Source: JANQJA01 sp040880285
GTDB taxonomy: Bacteria; Pseudomonadota; Gammaproteobacteria; Pseudomonadales; Azotimanducaceae
Length of the DNA stretch: 64,000 bases
Assembly (NCBI GenBank): GCA_040880285.1
Contig: JBBDIT010000055.1
Span: 124,001 to 188,000 of the forward strand
Direction: 5' to 3'
Within the stretch, counting starts at the first letter, position 1; the number at the start of each line of letters is the position of its first letter. Under the pieces are notes generated by a model. That model saw only the letters and a list, made by a program, of their open reading frames with translations, was not told the origin of the DNA and made no database searches. Below, one piece after another: positions 1 through 8,153 of this stretch. Both the position numbers and the translations under genes were made by a program.

Positions 1-692
1 GCTTGCAAGGTCACGTTGGTGACCCGGTCGACTGTTTTATCGTTTGGTCTGCTGGCGCCGGAATAGACGATATCCACGGGATGAAGCCTGCCATCTGCAT
101 GGATCACCGGGGCACCTGCCAGCAGCTGTGAAACCCGGTCGCTCTGGAGCGTGGCGGACATTACCAGTATTTTAAGACCCCTTTCTTCGGCCGCTGGCGT
201 CCTGAAGAGGGCCCTGCCCTTGAGGCACAGGGCCAGGGCCAGGTCCGCGTCCAGGCTGCGCTCGTGGAATTCATCAAAGATCACAAGGCTGACGCCGGTG
301 AGCGAGGGGTCGTCCTGCAACATGCGGGTCAGGATGCCTTCGGTGATGACTTCAATCCTGGTTTTTTCCGATACCCGGGACTCGAGGCGCATTCGATAGC
401 CAATGGTTTGTCCCGGAAACTCCCCCAGGATCTGCGCCATACGATGGGCGGCGGCGCGTGCGGCGATTCGACGAGGCTCCAGCATCAGGATCTTGCCTTT
501 GCCAAGCCAGGACTGGTCCAACAAGGCAAGAGGAACGACAGTCGTTTTACCGGACCCGGGCGGCGCCTCCAGTACAGCGGCATCCTGGGTCGACAAGGCC
601 TCTGCAAGGTCGTCGAGGACGGCGCCTATGGGCAGTTTCGCGGCCAGTTTCCTGGCCAGTTCGCTGGGTCGCTCTGTTATCATGGCTGGCAT
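1..692 (-). CDS. hrpB: ATP-dependent RNA helicase HrpB, N-terminal part (cut by window edge)
   Basis: The N-terminal 230 or so residues of a DEAH-type helicase run off the left edge of the window. From the ATG at 692 the protein shows the Walker A motif GSGKTT at about residues 45-50, the motif LEPRR near 70-74, the DEAH-like box DEFH at 139-142 followed by ERSLDADLAL, and SATLQ near 173. The form APPGSGKTT with DEFHERSLDADL is typical of HrpB, the DExH helicase family widespread in gammaproteobacteria whose exact substrate is unsettled. A second in-frame ATG at 683 is an alternative start. It is divergent from the DUF3450 gene, with about 110 bases between. The C-terminal HrpB-specific domain lies outside the window. 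Confidence 0.9.
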   Translation of the reverse strand, partial: MPAMITERPSELARKLAAKLPIGAVLDDLAEALSTQDAAVLEAPPGSGKTTVVPLALLDQSWLGKGKILMLEPRRIAARAAAHRMAQILGEFPGQTIGYRMRLESRVSEKTRIEVITEGILTRMLQDDPSLTGVSLVIFDEFHERSLDADLALALCLKGRALFRTPAAEERGLKILVMSATLQSDRVSQLLAGAPVIHADGRLHPVDIVYSGASRPNDKTVDRVTNVTLQ

Positions 693-806
693 TGTTGCCT
701 GTGTGGCCGGACAACCACAACTTGACAAGTTAGATGGTCATGGCATTCTGGCAAGTCTTATTCGTTTACAGTTAATTAAAAACAGGATCAGGAATCAGGA
801 GTCAGT

Positions 807-1511
807 ATGAACCGCCGCAAGAGCCATAGAATGTCGTTAGTGCTCATCACCTGTATGGCAACACTGGCGAGCCCGGCATTGTGGGCGGAGCCGGAAGGTG
901 AAGAAGGTGAAGAAGCGGCCATGCTTGCGGAGTATTCGGAAACCATCACCTTGCTTGACAGTCTTCAGATCTACAATGACCAGCTCGATCGATTGCTGCG
1001 CAACCAGCAAAAAGAGATTGCGCAGATTGAGGAGTCCATTGAAGCGGTCACTATGACTCGCCGCCAGATTGGGCCATTGACCCAGCGAATGATTCTGGCA
1101 TTGGAGCAGTTTATAGAACTTGATCTTCCGTTCCTGCTTGAGCAGAGGCGTGAAAAAATTGAAGAGCTCAAGTTCTTGATTGATCGTGTTGACGTGGCCA
1201 CGTCAGAGAAGTTTCGCAGGGTGGTTGAGGCCTACCAGCAGGAAATTGATTACGGCAATACCAAGGAAGCCTACCTGGATTTCATCGAAATCGATGGTAA
1301 GAATCGTCAGGTAGATGTACTGCGGTGGGGTCGAACAGTGCTGGCGTTCCAGACACCCGATGGTGCGATAACCGGCGTCTGGGACAAGGAGGCCAGGTCA
1401 TGGCTGGTGCTTGACGACGAATTCAGTGGCGGTGTTCGAGACGGCCTGCGCATCGCGCGTAAGACCATGACCGATGACCTGGTGCGGTTACCGACGCCGG
1501 CGCCGGAATAA
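807..1511 (+). CDS. DUF3450 family periplasmic coiled-coil protein
   Basis: A 234-residue protein with a signal peptide (about residues 1-27, cleavage after ALWA), an acidic stretch, and a long helical, probably coiled-coil region (about 40-150) rich in Glu, Gln, Arg and Leu. A compact C-terminal part follows, with the segment VDVLRWGRTVLAFQTPDG. This pattern fits the DUF3450 family, thought to be periplasmic. Family members are usually encoded beside MotA/TolQ-ExbB-ExbD-TonB energy-coupling genes, but here the gene stands alone between hrpB and a desaturase. A good ribosome-binding site (AGGAG) lies just before the ATG. The function is unknown; a partner role in an energised outer-membrane system is inferred only from the family. 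Confidence 0.75.
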   Translation: MNRRKSHRMSLVLITCMATLASPALWAEPEGEEGEEAAMLAEYSETITLLDSLQIYNDQLDRLLRNQQKEIAQIEESIEAVTMTRRQIGPLTQRMILALEQFIELDLPFLLEQRREKIEELKFLIDRVDVATSEKFRRVVEAYQQEIDYGNTKEAYLDFIEIDGKNRQVDVLRWGRTVLAFQTPDGAITGVWDKEARSWLVLDDEFSGGVRDGLRIARKTMTDDLVRLPTPAPE

Positions 1512-1529
1512 AATCACCGGTACGACGGG

Positions 1530-2558
1530 CTACTCGGGCTCGGGTTCTCCTGCCATTTTGTCGCGTCGTTGCTCGTATTCTTTAAAAGATATCAGGCGTT
1601 CCGCCTGTTCATCCCATAGTGCCAGATTGGCGAGACCGAAGCTTTCCCCAAAGCTGATATGGCGGGCCCGCTGTAGTTCCGGATTTGCAGCGTGGCACGC
1701 AGCCAAACGGTAGTTGGGTATTCTCGGGTTTAGGTGATGGATATGGTGATAGCCGATATTGCCTGAAATCCAGTGCCCCCATCGTGGCAGGTCGTAAAAT
1801 GAACTCCCATTCAGTGTTGCGTCCCGGTAGGTCCAGACCTGGTCGCGCTTCCAGTACGTATCTTCAAATTGGTGCTGGATATAAAAGAGCCAGACCGCTC
1901 CGATAGACGAGAACATCACAATTGGCAGGTAAACCAGAAGAAACGGGACAAGGCCCATCCAGTAGATCATCGTAGTGTAATAGATGCCGATACCGATATT
2001 GGTACCCATTACGCTCAGCCAGATCTCTTTCGCTGGCCTGCTGTGCTCCAGCGGCAAGCGTTGCAGGAACACAAAATGAACCGGCGCAAACACAAACATC
2101 AACAGGAATGGATTGCGGTAAATTCGATACCAGACTCGTTGGGCTAAAGAGGCATTCTCATAATCTTCAATCGTCAGGGTGGTGACATCACCAGTGCCGC
2201 GTTGATCGAGGTTACCCATGGTGCGGTGATGAATCATGTGTTGGTATTGCCAGTACTTTAGTGGCGTGTTGGTAAGTACACCGATGAGGTTGCCGAGCAG
2301 TGCGTTCTGCCAGCGTCTGGGCAAGTAGGAGCGGTGTGAACAATCATGGCCGATCATAAACAGGCGTAGATAGGCTGCCGTTGCAAGCAGGGATAGCGCC
2401 AGCGTTAGTCCGTAGTGGACTGAGAGTGAAAGGTACATGAGATAAACAACGACACCGAACAGGACAATCGTGTGGCCAAATTGGAAGAGCGCGCGTTGGT
2501 ACGACGGCTTGGCGAAATAACGTGCCGCATCACTGGCGGTTGTATCAAATACAGTCAT
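1530..2558 (-). CDS. Fatty acid desaturase (membrane di-iron, delta-12/omega-6-like)
   Basis: Membrane-bound di-iron desaturase of 342 residues from the ATG at 2558. A TTG at 2594 would add 12 residues but has no better start signal. The three histidine boxes that bind the di-iron centre are visible: HDCSH at about 71-75, HMIHH at about 107-111, and HHIHH at about 271-275. Hydrophobic segments lie before the first box and in the middle (about 170-215). The family introduces a cis double bond into acyl chains using O2 and electrons from ferredoxin or cytochrome b5; the HDCSH/HHxxHH pattern resembles delta-12 or omega-6 enzymes. No redox partner gene is adjacent. It is divergent from the methyltransferase gene downstream. 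Exact regiospecificity cannot be told. Confidence 0.85.
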   Translation of the reverse strand: MTVFDTTASDAARYFAKPSYQRALFQFGHTIVLFGVVVYLMYLSLSVHYGLTLALSLLATAAYLRLFMIGHDCSHRSYLPRRWQNALLGNLIGVLTNTPLKYWQYQHMIHHRTMGNLDQRGTGDVTTLTIEDYENASLAQRVWYRIYRNPFLLMFVFAPVHFVFLQRLPLEHSRPAKEIWLSVMGTNIGIGIYYTTMIYWMGLVPFLLVYLPIVMFSSIGAVWLFYIQHQFEDTYWKRDQVWTYRDATLNGSSFYDLPRWGHWISGNIGYHHIHHLNPRIPNYRLAACHAANPELQRARHISFGESFGLANLALWDEQAERLISFKEYEQRRDKMAGEPEPE

Positions 2559-2706
2559 AGAGACGAGATGCCTTGTAGGGTTTACCCGTGTCAAGGATGG
2601 CCTCGTCGGGAATGAGCGCGAAGGATAACAGAACCGTGGGGCTCAAGGTATCTCCCGGTGATCACGCGGTTGATTGGGCAAGCAGGTTAAGGTCTGCCAT
2701 GATTGG

Positions 2707-3477
2707 ATGATGGAACTATCGACAGACGCGATTTTAGGAAAGGTTGTGAACCTCAGCCGACGCCTTGACCTTGGGCAAGGCGCACGTCTATTGGATATTG
2801 GCTCGGGTACCGGCGCCCTGATCAGCTTGATGCAGGTAGCGCATCCTGGCCTTGCGACGGCTGCCTGCGACTATACTGATACCCTGATGACGCTCCCGGA
2901 TCAGAAGGTTGAGGTCACCGATCTCAATGAGATGGCATTGCCTTATGAAGCCGAACACTTTGACCTCGTAACTTGTACGGAAGTCATTGAACATCTGGAA
3001 AACTATCGTCACCTGGTGCGTGAAGTTTTCCGGGTAACCAGACCCGGGGGCACCGCAATTTTCTCCACGCCCAATGTTCTCAATCTGAATTCCCGAATCA
3101 GGTTTTTCTTATTTGGTTTCTGGAATCTGTTCGGGCCTTTACCGATTGGTCGGGATGAAAGCTATTCAACGGTCGGTCATATCACCCCCGTGTCCTACTT
3201 TTACCTGGCCCATGCCCTCGCAGAAGCCGGGTTTACCGTTGCTGGTTTTGAAGTGGATAAATTGCAGCGTTCTGCAGTCCCCAAATTGATGCTGTGGTGG
3301 CCATTCATCGGGTTGTTTGGTTGGCTCGCAAGGCGCCGTGAGGCGCGCAAATACCAGACGATCAATGCTGGCAACAGGGTGCTGGTTGAGACCATGAACA
3401 GTTGGAAGATGCTCCTTGGCCGCACCATTGTGGTTGTCGCGGTCAGGGAGGGCAAGGCCTGTGGGCCACTTGAATGA
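2707..3477 (+). CDS. Class I SAM-dependent methyltransferase
   Basis: A Rossmann-type methyltransferase of about 256 residues. Motif I is LLDIGSGTGAL (about residues 28-38), and the acidic loop near TDLNEM plus FDLVTCTEVIEHLEN are typical of the Methyltransf_11/23 group. The C-terminal half is hydrophobic (RFFLFGFWNLFG and LMLWWPFIGLFGWLARRR), suggesting membrane association or a lipid-like substrate, perhaps a quinone, lipid or polysaccharide intermediate; this is inference. The start is uncertain: a TTG at 2674 extends the frame by 11 residues, and ATG codons at 2707 and 2710 are both possible, with an AAGG upstream at about 2690. It is followed by the CBS-domain gene on the same strand. 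Confidence 0.75.
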   Translation: MMELSTDAILGKVVNLSRRLDLGQGARLLDIGSGTGALISLMQVAHPGLATAACDYTDTLMTLPDQKVEVTDLNEMALPYEAEHFDLVTCTEVIEHLENYRHLVREVFRVTRPGGTAIFSTPNVLNLNSRIRFFLFGFWNLFGPLPIGRDESYSTVGHITPVSYFYLAHALAEAGFTVAGFEVDKLQRSAVPKLMLWWPFIGLFGWLARRREARKYQTINAGNRVLVETMNSWKMLLGRTIVVVAVREGKACGPLE

Positions 3478-3541
3478 TTTTGTGACCCAAGCCGTCACCT
3501 GTGGTTATACTGGAATCGGGGAGAATGCGGAGGCGACAGCC

Positions 3542-3991
3542 ATGACTACTGTACATGAAATGTTGGATTCGAAGGGTCGCGACGTCTGGTCGATTGCGCC
3601 CGAGTCACTGATTTATGATGCCGTCGAACTAATGGAACAAAAGGAAGTCGGCGCACTCACGATTCTCGATCAAGGCCAGCGCCTGATCGGGATCGTCTCT
3701 GAGCGAGACTGTGCGCGCAAGGTCATACTGGATAACAAACCTTCCCGTGAAACCCAGGTTGCTGACATCATGACTAAAGCGGTCATCAGTGTGGATGAGG
3801 AGACGACCGTTGACGAATGTATGGCGTTGATGGCCAGCAACAAAATTCGTCATCTACCTGTAATGCAGGATGACTCACTGATCGGGATTATTGCCGTGGG
3901 TGATGTGCTCAAATGGATTATTCGAGAGCAGTCAGCCGTCATTGAAGAACTGGAAAATTACGTCAAGGATGAGACCGGCGGCAGCGGTTAG
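3542..3991 (+). CDS. CBS-domain pair protein
   Basis: A small protein of 149 residues made of two CBS domains and little else (about 10-65 and 75-130), with typical strings such as VGALTILD, LIGIVSERDCARKV and IRHLPVMQDDSLIGIIAVGDVLKW. CBS pairs (Bateman modules) bind adenine nucleotides such as AMP, ATP or SAM and act as sensors; stand-alone versions are common and their partners are usually unknown. The open frame extends upstream to 3416, but the ATG at 3542 is preceded by a strong GGAGG and fits the family length. Its stop overlaps by four bases the stop end of the convergent thioesterase gene. Confidence 0.85.
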   Translation: MTTVHEMLDSKGRDVWSIAPESLIYDAVELMEQKEVGALTILDQGQRLIGIVSERDCARKVILDNKPSRETQVADIMTKAVISVDEETTVDECMALMASNKIRHLPVMQDDSLIGIIAVGDVLKWIIREQSAVIEELENYVKDETGGSG

Positions 3992-4401
3992 CTACTGCGT
4001 AATGCATATAATACATGCCCGGTTGCACATAGCTCGCCTGCATCATTTTTGATGACCACGTCGACATAACACAACTGACGACCGCGCTTGATGACCCTCG
4101 CCTCGGCGTCGATCCACTCACCTTTCGCCTGGCGCAAGTAGGTAATTTGCAGGTCCGCTGTACCTGCCGGCTCACTGCCTTCTCGCAGGTTGGTAAACAC
4201 AGCCGGTACCGCTGCCATATCGATCATGGTGGCCAGAACACCACCGTTAACGCTGCCGCCGATGCCCGTCGGTGTTGAACTGGTTCTGGTGAGCCGAAGA
4301 CGCGCATAATCGGGACGAGTCTCTGCCAGTGTCAGTCCCAGAAATCGGTGAAACGGATTATCATCGAAGCGGGTAAGCAAGTTTTTCGGTTCAGCTGGCA
4401 T
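3988..4401 (-). CDS. PaaI/YiiD-like hotdog-fold thioesterase
   Basis: A 137-residue single-domain hotdog protein. The helix-containing signature GGSVNGGVLATMIDMA (about residues 47-62) and the strand segment TADLQITYLRQAKG followed by EARVIKRGRQLCYVDV are those of the PaaI-type acyl-CoA thioesterase family. These enzymes hydrolyse acyl- or aryl-CoA thioesters in the cytoplasm. The usual HGG of the family is here NGG, so the exact catalytic arrangement is unsure. It is convergent with the CBS gene and divergent from the metallo-hydrolase gene, so it is probably transcribed alone. Confidence 0.85.
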   Translation of the reverse strand: MPAEPKNLLTRFDDNPFHRFLGLTLAETRPDYARLRLTRTSSTPTGIGGSVNGGVLATMIDMAAVPAVFTNLREGSEPAGTADLQITYLRQAKGEWIDAEARVIKRGRQLCYVDVVIKNDAGELCATGHVLYALRSS

Positions 4402-4531
4402 CTGTGTGGTGTAGTCCTTTAGTCTGACGAATGTGCAGTTTAGCAGGGGATGCGGCGGTGTGTAGCGAGAACCAGAAAGCAGTGGATATCGGATCCCATA
4501 GGGTCAGAATAAAACCGTTCCGGAGACTACC

Positions 4532-5440
4532 ATGCTGAAAAACCTTGTATTGGCAATTGCGTCACTCGCGCTGTTCATATTGATTGGCCTTGGCATCATG
4601 CTGGGGCCCGCCCATTTGCAAATCTGGAGCATTGAAGAGACCCTGCCCGACATCGATTTGGTGACAAACAGTGATCTTTTAGCGGGCCCGGACACGCCGG
4701 TTTCGATCACCTACATCAATACTGCGACCCAGGTTACCCCACTTGGCACACTGGGCCATCCCGGAGTCCTGGTCACCTGGGCTGATGGCCGTGCGTTCCT
4801 GATCGATAGCGGTATGAATCGTGCCGATGCGCAGGCATTTGGTAAACCCCTTGAGCTATTCCTGCGGGCCAAGCCTACCCAAACCTTCGGGCCGATCGAA
4901 CAGCAGATGGATGCGCAGATTAATCTGGTGCAGGGTATCGGATTTACTCACTTGCACAGCGACCACACGAGCGGGGTCACGGCGATCTGCAATGCCATGG
5001 CAAAACCTGCCACGATTTATCAAACCCTGCGACAAGCCGGCGTCCAGAATCTGCATACCAGCGACGGACAGGCGATAATTGACGCTTCGGCTTGTGAACA
5101 TCGCACGCTCGGGGATGAACGGATCAAACCGGTTGCAGGATTTCCGGGTCTTGTGGCGATCGCTGCAGCCGGGCACACACCAGGCAGCACGATCTGGGCA
5201 ACTCGTGTAGACGGGGTGATCTGGGTTTTTGCAGGTGACATTGCCAATAGCCTGTCAGATCTCAAGGCCGATCGACCAAAAGGTTTTATTTACAGTTACC
5301 TGCTGATTCCCGAAAATACGGCCCAGCTCGCGAAATGGCGTCAATGGTTGAACAGGATTGATGCAAGAGCGGATACCCGGGTGCTGGTGGCGCACGACAT
5401 CTACGCGTTTGAATCCAGCCCGCTGGCACATTGGCAATAA
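4532..5440 (+). CDS. Metallo-beta-lactamase-fold hydrolase with N-terminal membrane anchor
   Basis: A 302-residue protein starting with a hydrophobic segment (about residues 3-25) that is either a signal peptide or a membrane anchor, then a metallo-beta-lactamase fold. The metal-binding motif HxHxDH is present as HLHSDH (H140, H142, D144, H145), with further candidate ligands in AAAGHTPGS and the aspartate of VFAGDIAN, and in VLVAHDIYAF near the end. The fold hydrolyses esters, lactones, thioesters or phosphodiesters with one or two zinc ions; the substrate here is unknown. A location on the outer face of the inner membrane is inferred. The next gene follows after 12 bases, so the two are probably co-transcribed. 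Confidence 0.8.
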   Translation: MLKNLVLAIASLALFILIGLGIMLGPAHLQIWSIEETLPDIDLVTNSDLLAGPDTPVSITYINTATQVTPLGTLGHPGVLVTWADGRAFLIDSGMNRADAQAFGKPLELFLRAKPTQTFGPIEQQMDAQINLVQGIGFTHLHSDHTSGVTAICNAMAKPATIYQTLRQAGVQNLHTSDGQAIIDASACEHRTLGDERIKPVAGFPGLVAIAAAGHTPGSTIWATRVDGVIWVFAGDIANSLSDLKADRPKGFIYSYLLIPENTAQLAKWRQWLNRIDARADTRVLVAHDIYAFESSPLAHWQ

Positions 5441-5452
5441 AAGGATACTGGT

Positions 5453-6115
5453 ATGGATTGCATTACAGATCCGTTGTTACGTGGTTTGATTGACCGCCTG
5501 CAAGCACAGAGCCAGGCCCAGGTACCGGAAATCAACCAGTATTTTGGCGGGCGCTACGAGGCGAAAGATTTGAACTGGGAGGGACTGGATGAGGAGGCCC
5601 ATCAATTCTTTGCCGACAAACTGGTTGCCCTGGATGACGACAAGGCTTGTTTCTGCCACCTGATGTGCCGGGCTCTCGGGGCGCGGCGAATTGTGGAGGT
5701 GGGAACATCCCATGGTGTCTCGACGCTTTATCTTGCCGATGCGGTTCGCGCCAATGGCGGCGGCGTTGTAATCGCAACAGAATACGAATCTGATAAGGCA
5801 GCGCGGGCGCAGCAACACTTTAAGGAAGGCGCAGTCGATGGACTTATAGACCTGCGTTACGGTGATTTGCGCGAGACGCTGATCGATCTGGAGGGGCCGA
5901 TTGATTTCGTGCTCATGGATATCTGGACTGAAATGGCCGTTCCCGCCATTACATTAATTGCGCCCCACCTGCGCACCGGTGCGGTCATTATTGCGGATAA
6001 TACTACTGATTTTGCCGGTGCCTACCGTGGATATTTCGATTTCATTTTGAACAATGGCTTTGCGACTCAAACACTGCCTTTCAGTGGTGGGCTCGAAGTG
6101 ACCGTCAAGTTGTAG
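5453..6115 (+). CDS. SAM-dependent O-methyltransferase-like protein
   Basis: A 220-residue class I methyltransferase. Motif I is IVEVGTSHGVSTLYLA (about residues 80-95), followed by the acidic cofactor-binding residue in IATEYE and by the segment IDFVLMDIWTEMAVPAITLIAPHLRTGAVIIADNTT split over motifs IV-VI. The layout resembles the O-methyltransferase (Methyltransf_3/24) families, which methylate catechol-like or other small hydroxyl substrates. The segment before motif I is helical and may cap the active site. It lies 12 bases behind the metallo-hydrolase gene, suggesting a two-gene operon. The substrate is unknown. Confidence 0.75.
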   Translation: MDCITDPLLRGLIDRLQAQSQAQVPEINQYFGGRYEAKDLNWEGLDEEAHQFFADKLVALDDDKACFCHLMCRALGARRIVEVGTSHGVSTLYLADAVRANGGGVVIATEYESDKAARAQQHFKEGAVDGLIDLRYGDLRETLIDLEGPIDFVLMDIWTEMAVPAITLIAPHLRTGAVIIADNTTDFAGAYRGYFDFILNNGFATQTLPFSGGLEVTVKL

Positions 6116-6212
6116 CAACCTTTGGATGAGTACTGAACGTTGAATTGAATCTTGTAGCCTTCTCGGGGTTTTTTGGCAACGATTGTCAAGAGTAACCGGG
6201 GGCAGAATGGAG

Positions 6213-6359
6213 ATGATTATGTACAGGAAACCCGCGAACCAAAAAGTTGGTTACCAACGATTTTGCTATGGATTGGTCGCAATGATGGCAATGAGTATTT
6301 TCTCGATTACCCCTGCGACCTTAGGCCTGGCGAGGATGTGTTGTTCTGTCACCGGGTAA
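6213..6359 (+). CDS. Possible small hydrophobic peptide (48 residues)
   Basis: A short frame preceded by a purine-rich AATGGAG close to its ATG. The peptide begins with a basic N-terminus (RKPANQKVGYQR) and continues with a hydrophobic stretch rich in Met and Ala (about residues 18-40), ending CCSVTG. This looks like a signal peptide or a single membrane helix. It sits 19 bases before the DUF5062-like gene, on the same strand. I do not recognise a family. An overlapping longer frame (6173-6382) is possible but has no such layout. It could equally be a chance frame in a leader region. Confidence 0.35.
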   Translation: MIMYRKPANQKVGYQRFCYGLVAMMAMSIFSITPATLGLARMCCSVTG

Positions 6360-6378
6360 GCGTAAAAAGGGGCCCAGC

Positions 6379-6639
6379 ATGAAGAAGCTCAAGCACGAGA
6401 AAGAGTTGCTCAAGCACGCCATCGAAGCGGGTATGAGATATGGTGAAAAACGGGGCGCGGTCAAGTTCGAGGCCACGGACTCGGTGAATGAGAGAATTCT
6501 TTACCTGTACAGGCTGCTGGTGCACGATGGCGTCATTCAACCCTTGCCTGAAGACCAGGTGTCGCAAAAATCCATGGGCCACAAGTTGGCCCTCTGGTAT
6601 GCCAAGTCCCTGCCAGATGACGATCCGCTCCTGAAGTAG
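6379..6639 (+). CDS. DUF5062 family-like small protein
   Basis: An 86-residue, charged, soluble protein. The opening MKKLKHEKELLKHAIEAG, the segment LYRLLVHDGVIQPLP in the middle and the end HKLALWYAKSLPDDDPLLK match my memory of the DUF5062 family of about 90-residue proteins from Vibrio, Shewanella and related bacteria. No function is known for the family. It appears all helical. A GGGGCCC purine-rich stretch precedes the ATG. The FkbM-type methyltransferase gene follows 22 bases later on the same strand, so the two may be co-expressed. Family assignment is from recall and would be settled by a profile search. Confidence 0.6.
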   Translation: MKKLKHEKELLKHAIEAGMRYGEKRGAVKFEATDSVNERILYLYRLLVHDGVIQPLPEDQVSQKSMGHKLALWYAKSLPDDDPLLK

Positions 6640-6661
6640 TACCCAAACGGACTCGCGCCAC

Positions 6662-7477
6662 ATGAAGTTAAAAAACTATCTGGAATTGTTCGGGTTTCGC
6701 GCGAAGGCCAGACACTATGGTTTTGAAGACCATGAATTTGATCTCGCCTGTGGCAGGGTTTCCTATGCCCAGTGGCAACATCCCAAGGAAACCGGGAAAG
6801 TGATCACCGATGCGATGGTTGATGCTTATCGCTCCTACATAGGCGAAGGTGACTTTTGTATTGATATCGGTGCCCATACGGGTGACTCAACCTTGCCCAT
6901 GGCCATTGCCGCGACGCCTTCGGGCTGTGCGCTGGCGATGGAGCCGAATCCCTTCGTCTATCATGTGCTGGAAAAAAATGCGCGTGCCAACTCCGGTATC
7001 GCCAACATTGAGACGATCATGGCCGCGGTTACGCAACAAGATGGGTTTGTCGAATTCGAATACTCCGACGCCGGCTATTGTAATGGTGGTCGCCATGAGA
7101 ATATTTCGCCGTTACAGCATGGACATGCCTATAAACTGGAAGTGTTTGGCATCAATCTGGAGCGCGAGCTGAGGCTGCACTATGCCGAACGATTGCCTCG
7201 ATTAAAGTTCGTCAAAGTGGATACCGAAGGCTTTGATCTCTACGTGCTTCGCTCGCTGGAACAAGTGCTGGCCGAAACCAGGCCAGCCATCAAGGCAGAG
7301 GTTTTCAAGGAAACTGACGCGGAATATCGAGCGGGCTTATTGGCGCTCCTGAATGGCCTGGGCTATGAGGTTTACAAAATTGTCGCAGAGCCCATTACCC
7401 CTGGCCCACTGGTTACCCGCGATAATCTGATGGACTGGCCGCACTATGACATTCTGGCGCTGGCCTCAAAGTCCTAA
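6662..7477 (+). CDS. FkbM family methyltransferase
   Basis: A 271-residue methyltransferase with the FkbM layout. Motif I is FCIDIGAHTGDSTLPMA (about residues 65-81), then AMEPNPFVYHVLEKNARAN with the cofactor-binding acidic residue, then LKFVKVDTEGFDLYVLRSLE (about 183-202), the hallmark of the family. FkbM-type enzymes O-methylate sugars or other hydroxyls, often in glycan or natural-product pathways; no glycan cluster is seen here, so the substrate is open. The gene ends four bases into the convergent phoU gene. It is the third methyltransferase within 5 kb, but the three are not similar to each other in motif detail. Confidence 0.85.
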   Translation: MKLKNYLELFGFRAKARHYGFEDHEFDLACGRVSYAQWQHPKETGKVITDAMVDAYRSYIGEGDFCIDIGAHTGDSTLPMAIAATPSGCALAMEPNPFVYHVLEKNARANSGIANIETIMAAVTQQDGFVEFEYSDAGYCNGGRHENISPLQHGHAYKLEVFGINLERELRLHYAERLPRLKFVKVDTEGFDLYVLRSLEQVLAETRPAIKAEVFKETDAEYRAGLLALLNGLGYEVYKIVAEPITPGPLVTRDNLMDWPHYDILALASKS

Positions 7478-8136
7478 CCCGCTTCATCGAGGTGACGGAC
7501 AACCTCACCTTCTTCCATAAAGATGACTTCCTCGGCGATGTTGGTCGACAGGTCACCGATTCGCTCCAAATTGGATGAAATTGTCAGGTAGGAAACGGCG
7601 GTTGGAATGATCTCCGGGTCTTGTGCCATGACGTGCTGGATTTCCCGGTAACAGGCCGCGTGCAGTTTATCGAGTTCATGGTCCATTTCCATCACGCGTC
7701 TCGCGATAGCGACATCCTGTCTAACCAGTGCCTTGAGGCTCTGCTCAACCATATCCCTCGCAATCCTGCCCATCTCGGCGAAGTCGACATCGGCTTCCAG
7801 TGGTTTTTTGCCGATGAGATGACGGATCCTGTCGACAATGTTCACTGCCTGGTCTCCCATCCGCTCCAGGTCATTGTTGACCTTGAGCACAACGATAATA
7901 AAGCGCAGGTCAATTGCTACCGGTTGATTGAGCGCCAGGACTTTGAGGCACTCTTCTTCGATATCAACTTCCATTTGGTTGATCTGGTCTTCTTTCTCAA
8001 CGACCTCGTTGATCAGTCTGGTATCAAACTCCGCGATAGCGCGCGTGGAGTTGTCGACAGCCTCTTCAACCAGACTGCCGAGCATGAGTATATGCTTCCT
8101 GAGCCTCTCGATGTCTCTTTGTAAATGTTTGGTCAT
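7474..8136 (-). CDS. phoU: Phosphate signalling regulator PhoU
   Basis: A 220-residue all-helical protein with two PhoU repeats. The metal-binding acidic motifs of the family are seen in NDLERMGDQAVNI in the first half and NLERIGDLSTNIAEE near the C-terminus. PhoU sits between the Pst transporter and the PhoR kinase and lowers Pho-regulon expression when phosphate is plentiful; it also affects PstSCAB activity. It is the last gene of the pst operon, 17 bases after pstB. It is slightly shorter than the 240-residue enterobacterial protein. No phoB or phoR gene lies in the window, so the two-component pair must be elsewhere. Confidence 0.95.
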   Translation of the reverse strand: MTKHLQRDIERLRKHILMLGSLVEEAVDNSTRAIAEFDTRLINEVVEKEDQINQMEVDIEEECLKVLALNQPVAIDLRFIIVVLKVNNDLERMGDQAVNIVDRIRHLIGKKPLEADVDFAEMGRIARDMVEQSLKALVRQDVAIARRVMEMDHELDKLHAACYREIQHVMAQDPEIIPTAVSYLTISSNLERIGDLSTNIAEEVIFMEEGEVVRHLDEAG

Positions 8137-8153
8137 GGGCTATCTCCGTTAAA

